A DNA stretch of 64,000 nucleotides, taken from assembly GCA_032433765.1 (NCBI GenBank), contig JAVIAB010000101.1, positions 65,071,640 through 65,135,639 of the forward strand, given 5' to 3'. Position numbers and translations under genes: made by a program. This DNA comes from Megaustenia siamemsis (lineage: Eukaryota; Mollusca; Gastropoda; Stylommatophora; Ariophantidae). The notes under the pieces are model-generated. The model had not been told where the DNA came from and did no database searches. It saw nothing but the letters and a program-made list of their open reading frames with translations. Shown here piece after piece: positions 49,301 to 59,359 of this stretch. How positions within the stretch are numbered: the first letter of the stretch is position 1; each line of letters opens with the position of its first letter.

Positions 49301-50690
49301 CAAAAAGTAATTTTAATGTCATGAAGGACATACTAACATCAAAACAAATAACACCAGAGCTAAAACTAAGATTAGCAAAATGTTACATATTCTAAATTTT
49401 CCTATATGGTGCTGAAACATGGACATTAGACAAGAAAACAGAACAGAGAATTGAAGCCTTTGAAATGTGGATATATAGAAGAATAGGTAGAATTGGATGG
49501 AAGGAAAAGAAAACAAATGACAAAGTCTTAAAACAACTAAAAATGAAAAGAGAACTTCTGAACACAATTAGAACAAGACAAATGCGATTCTTAGGCCATG
49601 TTAAAAGACACAACAGCCTACTGAAAGTGATCCTGGAGGGGAAAATACAAGGTAAAAGAGGCAGAGGCAGACCAAGATTAACATGGACGAGTAACATCAA
49701 AAGATGGACAAATCAACCGATGACAACCTGCACCATCAAAGCAAGAGATAGAGCAAAATGGCGCTCCATGGTAGCCAACCTTCGTTGCGGAGACGGCACT
49801 CAATTATGATGATGATTACCCATATGTCTATTTACTCTACGCAAATTTAGAGTTAATGTTATATTTCTTGGTGATTTATGTGTCTTCTTCGGTTTTATTC
49901 TCATTTCATTTTACCAATTGCTGGTACATCGTCACTGTTGTAATCTGCTCCTGGTCATGTTTTAACAGATGTTAGTTCCTTCCTGAATCATTTCTGTACG
50001 AGGATAAGATCGATTTAATTGTGTACGTTGTTGTCAGGACTTTCCCATGCCCATAGTTCTCTAAAATGTAGCATGAACCAGGTGATACCTATTACCATTA
50101 TCTTGTGTCTTTTGCCAAATATATCAATCTATTTCACATCTGTCATTCGTCTCTACAAGGTAATGTTCTCCAGTTACATTTTGCAATTTGGCTGTCCCTA
50201 CCTTTACAGTGAAATGCCCTAATATAATAGTTTGTTCTTGGCATTTACACTGTTCCATGGTCATCTCTAGCTCACTGTAAAAAGTGTCAGTATCTTCTTC
50301 TTTTATGTTACTTCTTGATGTAAAAACTAGACTAATGTTGCTAGCCATTGGTCTACCTCTCAATTTTACTAGCAGAATTATATCTGATACTGGCCAAAAT
50401 CATTTCACTGTTTTGCTTCTGTCTCTATCTAACAGTATGCCTACAATTCTTTCGTGTGAGATTCATTCTGAGTAAATTACATTTCCACTGTTGCGTTGTA
50501 ATAATCATGCTCCTTTCCATCTCATTTCACATAGTCCCAAGATGTTCAATTTCATTCTCTTCATTTCTTGGTTGATGTTTTTTTAATTTGCCAACCTGGA
50601 ATACTAATCTAATGTGAAAGTGTGTCTTTATTTTTGTTAATGCATACAGTAGCTTGATGACGATCGGATGTCACGTGTAGCGCGTGACAT
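46365..50690 (-). pseudogene. RTE-like LINE, antisense, interrupted by a younger LINE
   Basis: The 5' side at 50690-49826 carries leader and endonuclease remnants (MRGRPMASNISLVF, ILGHFTVKVGTA). The other side at 47875-46365 carries linker, RT (CFIDYTKSLDEVKQVEI) and a 3' end like 3912-4385. The two sides correspond to contiguous sequence in the uninterrupted copy at 9900-10110, so the + strand LINE at 47887-49814 inserted into it. Confidence 0.7.
47887..49814 (+). pseudogene. Young RTE-type LINE (family A), 5'-truncated ORF2 with RT
   Basis: ORF2 runs from the pre-RT linker (DIIDRWQEYLTELFHD) through the RT core: AYFIDYTKAFDRVHH, GVRQGGILSPSLFN, and the catalytic LRYADDTVLLAE at about 49024-49059. 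The post-RT region contains NYLGHTITSDGK, and the ORF ends GDGTQL then TGA and an (ATG)n tail. Only three defects are seen: one frameshift at about 48555-48600, TGA at 49294-49296, and TAA at 49393-49395. The endonuclease is missing. ATTACCCATAT is repeated at 47876-47886 and 49815-49825, defining the insertion. Confidence 0.88.
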
Positions 50691-50699
50691 TATGATACT

Positions 50700-51235
50700 A
50701 TCAACAAATGACATTAACATTAAAATGGTAATGATATGTTACAAGATGCACATGTTTTGCTTTCACCGTGCTATACTATCCAGTATTAGAAAACATGACA
50801 GACATAGGAAGTTGTGGAAATATAATATCAGCAAATGAAAATAATTAACCCTCCTCGTATTTGGGAATCAACTTTAATTGCTTTATGTACCGAAACAAAA
50901 CTTACAGGGAGATACGCCCAGAGCGAAGAGAACTTAGTGAGAAAAATACTAAAGTGTAATACTGAAGAAAAATACCACTGTCATAAAATTCATATCAACA
51001 ATGTAATTACTGAAAAAAAATCGTTATGATGTATAAATCAAAAAAAAGATGATGGAAGTAGGAGTAAATATGTAGTAACAATAATGTTAAAATAATATAA
51101 TTTTTTATAGAAAAATGTAGGTCTCAGAATCCGCGATAACTATTTTTGTTCCCCATTTCACTTAGTGGATCTTGCCATATGATCGATCATATTCGCGTTT
51201 TCTTTATAATTACATCCTTTCAGAATTAGCAATGT
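50700..51235. other. No gene recognised
   Basis: AT-rich intron-like sequence. The short ORF at 50835 has no support. Confidence 0.5.
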
Positions 51236-51238
51236 GGA

Positions 51239-51262
51239 CACACACATAGCCACACACACACA

Positions 51263-51306
<44 letters not shown>
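51239..51306. repeat. (CA)n microsatellite
   Basis: CA repeat with a few interruptions at its 5' side. Flanked by similar CCTTTCANAATTAGCA sequences on both sides. Confidence 0.95.
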
Positions 51307-51308
<2 letters not shown>

Positions 51309-51944
51309 ATTTCCTTTCACAATTAGCATAAAAGAGCTCCAAAAGTATATTTTTTATGTTTATAACGTTTTGTGCCACACGACAAATGTCTCTATGTTCT
51401 CTTATACGAATATAAGATCTGTGTTCGAAAAAAGATTATTTATATTTACCCCGAGACTAAACCGTAATCAAATAATATAAAAACGTTGTGCTATGATTCG
51501 TTACAACATTAGAATCGATTCTAAGATTGTTTACAATAAATAGCTTGATGTAAATCATGTTGTCGATTTAGAGGGATCGTATCCGAAAGTAAAGAATGGT
51601 GATATCTCGAAAAACACTTTTGTCTGTGTTACAAAGTAATCGAACCCACAGAACGCTTGTCATTTTTTTACAAAAAATCTCGCCGGGCAGTCAAGTCGTC
51701 ATTGGTAGTTACAGATTACTCGTGGATGTTAGAAAACACATTTGAAAGAAACGTCGACAAGATTGGCATTTGCTTCACCAAGATTACTAGATTTAATGAT
51801 TGAATAAATGCCAATGAAGAAATCGGTCAGCAGTTTTATATAAGGCATGATCCCAACGTTTAACAGAACGAGTGTGCTGACTATAATATATAACATTGTC
51901 TAGGAACATTCTTTCATATGTACATTTACAAATTTGTGTTTCAG

Positions 51945-51965
51945 ATAATTAACCTGACGGTGCAA
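51945..51965 (+). CDS. Micro-exon, 21 nt (IINLTVQ)
   Basis: Acceptor AATTTGTGTTTCAG, donor GTGAGTAA. The body is 21 nt, phase 0, IINLTVQ. This is the last well-formed micro-exon before the Sailor and Polinton region. Confidence 0.58.
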
Positions 51966-52059
51966 GTGAGTAATAAACGGAATACTTTGCGTAACTGTGA
52001 AATCAAAGGAACGCGTATGTTCTTTCAATATGTCAAAAACGGTTTAATGGTGCAACCCA

Positions 52060-52690
52060 TTCAGCATCATCAAGTACGAGGCCTACTGGCGTAGGTGATC
52101 ATGTCTCTCCACAACTTTCGATCTCGACAGCTATTTATCATTTCTGTTGTTGACCTTCTGCCAAGCCATTCTTTTAAGCTGTCTGTTATTTTTTTCTCTT
52201 TGCTTCCCTCTATCTCTTCGTCCCTCAATTTTTCCAGTTGTTCCATTATATTCCAATTGTTCTTTTCTCATTGCATGGCCAAAAAATGATGATTGTTTCT
52301 TCCTTTTTTTTAGAAATTAGCTTTATTTTTGCGTTGACCTCTCTCAGAACATCTTCATTACTCTTCTTAGATGTCCAGGTACTCTCAACAATCTTCTTTA
52401 AAACCACATTTCTACAGACTCCAGTGATTTTCTTGTATGTTGTCCTATTGTCAATGATTCGCATCCATATGTTAAGACTTACTCTACGTAACCTTTAAGA
52501 ACTCTTTTTTCTTGTTTCTATTGCCAAAAATGGATTGCATAGTATCTTCCTCATTTTTTGGAAAGCTGCTTTCGCCTGAGCCATTCTGCATCTCACCTCT
52601 TTTGTACATCTTCTGTCTGAGGTTAACAAAGTTCCATAAGATTTAAATTCCTTTACCTGTTTTAATAGTGTTCCACTTGTCTTTATTTTG
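52060..52690 (-). mobile_element. LINE 3' end, antisense
   Basis: The reverse reading includes a post-RT stretch, KKIVESTWTSKKSNED, PCNEKRTIGI and the RHDH terminus near 52095, as in 27745-28345. Frame-broken. Confidence 0.65.
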
Positions 52691-53673
52691 CACTCAGGTG
52701 ATGTCTACAACACATTACATATCCCATTACTGTTAAATTAATGAATTCTCACGTCGTTAGCGGGTATGTGAAGATATACACCTTATAACCTATGTTCGTC
52801 AAGCAAACGATCAAGCACTGCGTTTCTGACACACTTTGCCGATCTATCAATTGTTATTTCCAAGAGGTGAAAATGCCAGCCCACCGTGGCACTTATAGTA
52901 GATGCATCGTCGCGTCTAGCAGACAATGAATTTAATGGTTGTATTTGGAAACTATAGCCACATTCATCGCCTTATAAAAAAAATTACCACTCGTAATGTT
53001 GTTTTCGCCAATAACGTAAACTGACGCAAAAATTAAACTCATTTTTCAGTAAACAAAATTCAGCAGAAGCATTTCACACAAACCTAAAAGTAAACATTAT
53101 CATGCCCAACAAGTTGGGGGAGACCCGGTGTTTGTATTTTGGATGTTTCTCAAATTAGGGCTTAATAATTATAGTCCGTTCAGATTCGTTTGCCTAGACA
53201 TTAATTTATTTTTTTCAAAAACTTATTGTTCATTTGCATTGATCTTTTGAAGTTAGGTTTAGAATACTAATGTCGCTATAAAAATATTTTTTTATCAAAG
53301 AAATGTGATCCAGTTTCAAAGATGCCTTATTTAACCTATATTAAAAAAACGTTAATCGATATTATAAACACCGGCGGGATTATGTAGATGCTTACATCTC
53401 ACAGCTGATTCTTTAACATATAGGCATTACCTTCACGGCTGAATGCGCACCGTCCTAAAATAGTTATGTTTCCACTATAAATTTTTATAAAGAAATGTTA
53501 CATATGAAATTTCCCGTTTAGCACAAAATGACATTTTAGCCGAAACCGGAAATTATGTGACGTCAAAATCACGGCCGTAGACTCGAGTTCGAGTCATAAT
53601 TCAGAGGCAAATCTCAATATTTACAGAAAGGAGGCGGCACTATCCATATTATCTTCTGCAAGTCTATGTGAGA

Positions 53674-54951
53674 ATGAATATAAAGGCAAAATATTTTACT
53701 GAGCATAACATTGCTATAAAGATTTATCAATACTTCTGCAGAGAGCGTAAAAAGGGACATCTTTATTGTTCTTTATCAAACCCTGAGAAGAGAACAATGC
53801 ATATTTTAGGTTTGTGTAAACGTTCATTTGATCGAATAGTTAAAGGAAGCGGATATTTATTGCCAACAAATGCAAGAAAGCAAGGAAGGAAAGAAACGTT
53901 AGACAGTTTTGATAAGGACCTAGTAAAAAGAGAAATCTGTCGAATGTTTGATATAAACGAAGAAGTGACACTTAGAAAGTTGAAGCTTTGGCTGAAAACT
54001 AACAACGACATTGAAATATCAAAAACTTCATTATGGAAAATATTAAGAAGTGCAGGCTTCACCTTTAGAAAGTATGCTGGTGGAAAAAACATTATTTGTG
54101 AGAAGCCACATCTAGTAGCTCTTAGAAGCAAGTATTTACGTGAAGTGAAGGAAATGCGCGAAAATGATTATGATATTTTTTATTTAGATGAAACTTGGAT
54201 CAACTCTCATCATACAAGTGAAAAGGAATGGCAGTTAGCAGATGGAAGTATTAAAAGATCAGTACCAAGCAGTAAAGGGCAACGTTTGATAGTTGCACAT
54301 GCAGGTAGCAGACATAATGGGTTATTGCAGAATGCTCATCTCGTTTTCATTTCAAAATCCATAGACAATAGAGACTACCACTCCGAAATGAATGGGCACA
54401 TATTTAAAGACTGGATCGAGAAAAGTATCCTTCCAATATTAGATCGACCTTCTTGTCTGATAATGGACAATGCTTCATACCATAACGTAGTTAACGTAGA
54501 AGATAGAATCCCAACATCATCAAGTATAAAAGATGCAATCAAAACGTGGCTCATAAAAGAACACATACAAGTTAACGACAGCTACTTGAAACCCGAATTG
54601 CTTAGCCTTGTAAAACAGACACAACGTACAAAGATATTTAAAATAGACAAGTTAATTCAAGAACATGGCCATAGATGTTTGAGACTACCTCCATATCATG
54701 CACACTTAAATCCTATAGAACTAGTTTGGGCAAAAGTTAAAGGACACGTAGCATATACAAATAAAACTTTCAAATTATGCGATGTTGAGACACTTACAAA
54801 TCAGGCTCTATCAAATATAAATAAAGACTACTGGGTAAAATGTGAGGATCATGTGTTACGACAAGAAGAGGAATATTGGAAAAAGGATGGTTTGTTGTTT
54901 GTTCAGCCGAAAGCAGTAATCGACCTATTTGACTCGTCTGATTCTGAATGA
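53674..54951 (+). CDS. Tc1/mariner-superfamily transposase, Sailor-like (DD83E by count), intact
   Basis: Cut-and-paste DDE transposase acting on the repeats that flank it. The 425-aa frame has no stops. Start chosen at the ATG at 53674; a GTG two codons upstream is in frame but is not expected in a eukaryote. The N-terminal ~130 residues are basic and helical, as expected for a paired/HTH DNA-binding region. The catalytic region has YLDETWIN (Asp172), CLIMDNASYH (Asp265) and HLNPIELVWAKVK (Glu349). The Asp-Glu gap is 83 residues, far above the 34-39 of Tc1/mariner, and a charged insert (about 275-330) fills it. Known: the Sailor family is described as DD82E. Ends in an acidic FDSSDSE. Intact catalytic triad, so potentially active. 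Confidence 0.92.
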   Translation: MNIKAKYFTEHNIAIKIYQYFCRERKKGHLYCSLSNPEKRTMHILGLCKRSFDRIVKGSGYLLPTNARKQGRKETLDSFDKDLVKREICRMFDINEEVTLRKLKLWLKTNNDIEISKTSLWKILRSAGFTFRKYAGGKNIICEKPHLVALRSKYLREVKEMRENDYDIFYLDETWINSHHTSEKEWQLADGSIKRSVPSSKGQRLIVAHAGSRHNGLLQNAHLVFISKSIDNRDYHSEMNGHIFKDWIEKSILPILDRPSCLIMDNASYHNVVNVEDRIPTSSSIKDAIKTWLIKEHIQVNDSYLKPELLSLVKQTQRTKIFKIDKLIQEHGHRCLRLPPYHAHLNPIELVWAKVKGHVAYTNKTFKLCDVETLTNQALSNINKDYWVKCEDHVLRQEEEYWKKDGLLFVQPKAVIDLFDSSDSE

Positions 54952-55074
54952 TCATTACTCTGATTAAGTCTACAGATAAATAGTTTGATTTGCAAAATTT
55001 CCTAGTTGATTTGTTAAACAGTTTATTGTTCAAGACCACCCAAGCAATCAAAAATATGTTATAAGCAAACCAAC

Positions 55075-55290
55075 AACCATTACTTTGAATGGAAGCCTGC
55101 TTGAGTCAGTACAGAAGTTCAGCTATCTTGGATCCACTATTACAGCCACACTTTCCTTAGATGAGGAACTAAATGTACGTATTTGAAAGGCAGCGACAAC
55201 ATTTGGGAAACTCACACCAAGAGCATGGAACTATATCAAATTGACTCTACGAACAAAAGTTCTATATATAATTTAAAATTTGTATACTTG
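55075..55290 (+). mobile_element. LINE fragment inside the Sailor element
   Basis: Reads VQKFSYLGSTITA and KAATTFGKLTPRAWNYIKLT, the same post-RT segment as the start of the LINE at 7455-6690. It lies between the transposase stop and the right inverted repeat. It was either inserted into or carried by the transposon. Confidence 0.7.
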
Positions 55291-55639
55291 CCACCAAGTA
55301 AAATTTTATGGACACGCCTATGGGTCATCGTTGCACTAGATTACTGTAAAACATTTTGATTAGGGTCAAAATAATAGTTACATGGGCAAAGATCAAAGGA
55401 ATTCGCCGCTTTAAGAAAACCGTTATAGCAAGACATCGAGTAACACATATGTTCTCGTGACATGGACATTTTAACACCGTATGCCAAAAATCATGTGAAA
55501 TCATCAAGAACTTTTTGAATTATAAATCATAACATCTCGGCAAACGAATCTGAACAGACTATAGTGCTGATTCAATGCGTATAACAAGGTGTCAGTTTAT
55601 ATTCAAAATCGTGTAAGTTCCGGAGATTCATTTTTCCCA

Positions 55640-55910
55640 AGTCAACATCCATCAGCCAATCATAAGCTACATACAGTAACAAGAAATAAACGGGTTTGCC
55701 CGTCTAGAAAGAAAGCCGTGAAAGCCTTACTATACAAAGCTTATATTAAAAGAGGAGAAGGGAGAAGAACATGAGGCACACCTAGTGTAAGATGGACAGG
55801 CATCATCAAAGAAACGCTACAACATCAATTGACAATGTGTGAAGCTGTCAAAAGGGGAAAAATAGAACTGTGTATCACCATCGACACCCGAACGGGTACA
55901 AGAAGAAGTG
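55640..55910 (+). other. Possible LINE-derived scrap
   Basis: Open segments with KKAVKALLYKAYIKRGEGRR and TPSVRWTGIIKETL resemble the GRPxLRWxD stretch near LINE 3' ends. Weak. Confidence 0.25.
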
Positions 55911-56287
55911 AATGAAGTGAAATGAGAAAGAAAATATCTCAGTTTAATGAGATATGGATGGGTCATAATCTGCAGAGAGTGTCTTGATGGAACATAATCG
56001 TGCGCCAGCTAAAATGAACATATTGCGCTAATTAGGTTTCCTTAAAATGTGCATGCGGTAGAAGCTCATGTATGTGGCAGGGTCATAGAGAAGAGCCCTG
56101 CACAGGGACCTCACATTTATTCTTTTAACGCATTGGTAGAGAGGATGATGATATCTGCTGCTGTTGACACTCTTTAGCTGGGGGTGGGGGGCACTGTGCT
56201 TAAAAGGGGGGGGGGGGAATTCTACCTGTCAGTGAGGTTATTTGTCATGTTCTTTATTTAATGGATAACTGAGTGACTAGTGAAGAC
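55911..56287. other. No gene recognised
   Basis: Contains a 13-bp G run at 56205-56217. Nothing else that I can support. Confidence 0.4.
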
Positions 56288-56985
56288 CATCATCATGTGT
56301 CATACCGGTTGAGGTGTTGTGCTCTTCCAGGGCTGATGTAAATGTGTTGTGTCATGTGTTTTTAAATTGAGGAAAGCATCATCAGGTGCTCCTCAGTGGT
56401 ATCTCACCTCGTTATGACTGGTGGGACCTTCCCGATGTTATTGATATTCTCTTCGCTTCTCTCTCTTTCTCTCTCTCACATTCTTTCACATTCGAATTAA
56501 GCCCTTGCTTTCTATATAATGTCACATTAAAGATTGTATTATTATATCAGAAAACATATATTTCATAAATGTCAGATGAAGCTTTATCAATTATGTGAGA
56601 TTGAAAAATTACAGAAAAACATTGTCATGTATACCACTCTTCGCAATAATGTTGTTATTAATACATCATCAAAGTAGAGAACACATATCTGAAAAGAAAA
56701 ACATATTACTGTCCGGTTGCAGATTGTATTAATTGTAACTGTCTGGACTTCTTTGCCTTGCTGGGACTATCTGTTTGTGTTAAATGTCTATCAAACACAG
56801 GTGCTTATGACGGTTGATTAAGGTTCATAACACAACCACCCTCCATTTTGACAAAACCTTGTTCAAAGACGGAATAGGTAATTGGTGACTCTGTTGAATT
56901 TGGATCACCTAGTGAATCCATGGACCACCACTCCCCGTTCGAAACCGAAATATTCACGGAGTCAGCAAACGATAAATGAACAGGT
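56288..56985 (-). repeat. Left inverted-repeat arm flanking the Polinton core
   Basis: The reverse complement aligns over about 650 bp with 62770-63647 (for example CCAATTACCTATTC, CATTTAACACAAACAGA, TTCTCTACTTTGATGAT, ATGATGCTTTCCTCAATTTA). On the minus strand its inner part is open and reads MDSLGDPNST then a longer stretch ending VFEQGFVKMEGGCVMNLNQ. The outer end finishes AACCGGTATGACACATGATG, similar to a LINE 3' end in this window. It may be a Polinton terminal repeat, an inverted duplicate of a host exon, or a retroposed copy. Confidence 0.75.
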
Positions 56986-57405
56986 CGTTAATATGTTGTC
57001 TTGACGAAAATGGCAGGATAATTCTGTTAAGGCTTGCACCACGACACTTTAAAATTATATAATAAACACAATATAGACCGTAAGTGTTACTAAACAAATC
57101 CTGCAACACTCGTGGGTAGTAGACGAAAGGAACGTGTGAATTCATCTCGATAAAGTTTAAAATATACATGTGTGTGGGTGATGAACCGTAGGAATCAAGG
57201 TACTCACATTCTCCGAGGCCGTTGTAAAAGAAGGCCACCCAATGCTCACCCGGTTTGTAGAAAGGGTCGGTGTTTATGACAAAGGATGCAGTTATGGTAG
57301 GGTCGTGCTGGGCGGTAAGTAGCTTCGTGGAAGGACACTAACAAGGGAATAACGTCAAACGAAAATATCCGACATGAAGAGGTTATAAATATCCCCCGTG
57401 TTCAT
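56954..57405 (-). pseudogene. Polinton adenain-like cysteine protease, inactivated
   Basis: Maturation protease of Polinton/adenovirus type. Seen: an ATG at 57405, a short N-terminal stretch, a stop/frameshift near 57340-57355, then GEHWVAFFYN (catalytic His context) and LDSYG, and near the C-terminus NTYGLYCVYY. In the family the residue before the Gly in that motif is the catalytic Cys; here the codon is TAC (Tyr), a single transition from TGC. It starts 5 bp after the end of the capsid pseudogene, the compact spacing typical of these elements. Dead by both frameshift and active-site loss. Confidence 0.82.
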
Positions 57406-57410
57406 TTTTC

Positions 57411-57990
57411 TCAAACGGCGAATTGTGTTAGAATTTGACGTGTCTTGGACAACTCGAGTACTGAATCCAACTCAGCGTAGACGATAACTTGTAGGGGAGT
57501 TGTTGTGGGAGCGGCGAAATTGAGCTCTATCGACAAGGACCCACTCGTGGCTAGCGCAAAGTGTGATATATCTAACAGGCTGGAGGAGAGTCATAACCAA
57601 ATAGACAAAATCCGACCTTGAATTCTCGATAATCAACGTTATTTACAGCGTCTTTACCAATCAGACTCATGCCAAGTTTGAACCAAAGAAGGCTCGCGCA
57701 TATTGATTTCGTTCAAATTCCATAGTTAGAGGCTTTCCGGAAATACTTCTCCCATCAACCGTCAGTTTCATATAAGTTAAACCAAAGTGTTGAAAATTGA
57801 ACGGGTTAGCGGTATAACACCATTAAAGGCACTGGCGATAATAATACCTATCACTATACAGGTTGGTGTTTGAGACAAAATTAAATTGTCTTGACTGTGG
57901 GAGAACATCCCGCTAGGGATGGGAAATGTTTTGATGGTAACCCTCTTGATCGGGTACCGAGCATTCCTGTTTAAAAAAACCTTTTTGTGG
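57411..57990 (-). pseudogene. Polinton major capsid protein, C-terminal half only
   Basis: Double jelly-roll major capsid protein family, recognised from the order of short motifs on the minus strand: YPIKRVTIKTF and NLILSQTP near 57960-57870, VDGRSISGKPLTMEF near 57760-57715, and VIVYAELDS near 57490 before the TGA at 57411. The N-terminal half is absent; upstream sequence runs straight into the pVI-like gene. At least two frameshifts (about 57780 and 57660) and stops (57668 region). Virion assembly is impossible from this copy. Confidence 0.8.
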
Positions 57991-58274
57991 GCCAGAGAAA
58001 TCGCGGGGTTTAGCTTAGCTTTCCTGACATTTCTCCCGGCTAATACGTCCTGTGCGACCTGTAGACCGGTCCCCAATCCTTTTCTGAGCAATGTTTTACC
58101 CCCTATTTTTTATCCAGGGTAAATAGCCCTCCCGATTCCCCCAAAGAAACTACCGATTCCTGAACCGATCTGATTTCGACCTCCTATAAACACGGGCATT
58201 CCATCACCCACCTGACAGCAATAAACGTCTTTGTATAATTCATCAACGCGATGAAGGGGTGTGTGTCTCACCAT
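57991..58274 (-). pseudogene. Polinton pVI-like minor virion protein, truncated into the capsid gene
   Basis: The frame starts at the ATG at 58274 (MVRHTPLHRV) and has the Gly-rich amphipathic stretch GSGIGSFFGGIGRAI typical of the pVI-like minor capsid proteins of Polintons. It then meets a stop (about 58110), and continues in the same frame through GTGLQVAQDVLAGRN. The frame then passes, with no new start, into capsid C-half sequence, marking a deletion junction around 57990-58010. Confidence 0.65.
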
Positions 58275-58300
58275 TATACCAGATCGAGATGTTTCTTCAC

Positions 58301-59068
58301 TCAAAAGTGTACCGTTAGCACTGACGCCCCGCTGGTGAATGGAATGGTTTTTCCGTGCTCGTTAGATAAAAGGTTTTCCACGGTGTCGAAGGAAAATTTG
58401 CTCAGGGGGACGTAGCGAGGCTTGTCGTAGATCCGAAACATCGCGGTGTGATTTCTGTTGAGAACAGGCACGCTGTTGAGGAGGTTACCATCACACCCCC
58501 GACCGGCCTGGGTGCAATGAGATCGCAGTAGACGTAGATATTTTTTGCAACACTTTCTAAGTCAATTTCCCCGACGCCGTGGACATTGGGAGAGGCGTCT
58601 ATTATGCATGTTATGCGGAAGGCTAAGATGTTTATCAAAGTGTCGCTTATACTAACGCTGACTCCCTTTTCGTAGAGTTTAAAGATTTCTTTGTTCACCT
58701 CCTTCGCGTAAATGAATCTCAATTTGGACGTGTTTACACCCGCATTCAGTTCCGCTCTTATTATCAACACATTCAACGCGTCAATGAAAGCTTCGGATAC
58801 CTTGTATAACCTCGGTGACAGGGTCACCGTGAAGGGAGAACTAACGCTGCGAATTATGTTGCTACCGAGAGGCTCTTAACGAATCCAGAAATAACCCTCT
58901 ATTAAGTTGAAAAAAAAAATTAAGTGGAAGCTGTATCTCCACCAGTGCGATCTCATACTGCGTCGAAATGTCAATGGTCTGAGAGAGTTTAACGAAAAAG
59001 TGGACGGGGTTATTATCCTTAAAAATCTCCATAGACGCGTTGCAGAGTAGAGTGACATAGAAACTCAT
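58301..59068 (-). pseudogene. Polinton penton-like minor capsid protein
   Basis: Starts at the ATG at 59068 (MSFYVTLLCN). The N-terminal layout, with a QYEIALVEIQLPLNF stretch, is the usual opening of the single-jelly-roll penton-like protein of Polintons. The first frame ends early at 58862 after a poly-A/T indel region. A second frame covers 58827-58480, and a third carries the C-terminus (FRIYDKPRYVPL) to TGA at 58301. At least two frameshifts. It overlaps or abuts the next gene. Confidence 0.75.
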
Positions 59069-59078
59069 GTTCCTCGAT

Positions 59079-59357
59079 TCACCGCCTCGTCTCCAACTTT
59101 TGATTCGGCAGCATATAACCCAAACAGTTCAGTAGGGCTATCCACAGTTTTCCGTACTTCACGTCTGGCTTTTTGGTGGTGAGATTGAAGAGCGAGACCG
59201 CGAAAACGACATATATAACCACCGTTTGACATATAAAGACAATCTCTATTCGGGGGATTAGTTTCTCAAACATCGGGCAGAGCGTGGTTCTCTCCCCTCT
59301 CGATTTTAGGGCTCGCAAAACAGGCTCGTCAAAAGTTTCGTCTTCTTCTTCTGCCAT
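59079..59357 (-). CDS. Polinton small membrane protein
   Basis: A 92-residue open frame if started at the ATG at 59357, which lies 3 bp after the integrase stop; an upstream ATG at 59399 overlaps the integrase. Acidic N-terminus (AEEEDETFDEP), one strongly hydrophobic segment (IVFICQTVVIYVVFAVSLF), then a basic tail. It lies between integrase and penton genes. Membrane-protein genes in this position are common in Polinton-type elements; function unknown. This is one of the few unbroken genes of the block. Confidence 0.55.
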   Translation of the reverse strand: MAEEEDETFDEPVLRALKSRGERTTLCPMFEKLIPRIEIVFICQTVVIYVVFAVSLFNLTTKKPDVKYGKLWIALLNCLGYMLPNQKLETRR

Positions 59358-59359
59358 CT

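Larger units (their letters stand above)
53172..55561 (+). mobile_element. Complete Sailor-like (IS630/Tc1/mariner) transposon
   Basis: Terminal inverted repeats of 27 bp, at 53172-53198 and 55535-55561, differ at two positions. The left one starts TAGTCCGTTCAGATTCGTTT. Each end is bordered by TA (53170-53171 and 55562-55563), the superfamily's target duplication. The element is 2390 bp with one intact transposase ORF. A LINE-like fragment (55075-55290) sits between the ORF and the right repeat. The near-identical ends and intact ORF indicate recent activity. Confidence 0.93.

Noticed and set aside
51327..51344. An 18-nt segment with acceptor CAATTAG and donor GTATAT
   Set aside because: Weak donor next to a CA repeat.
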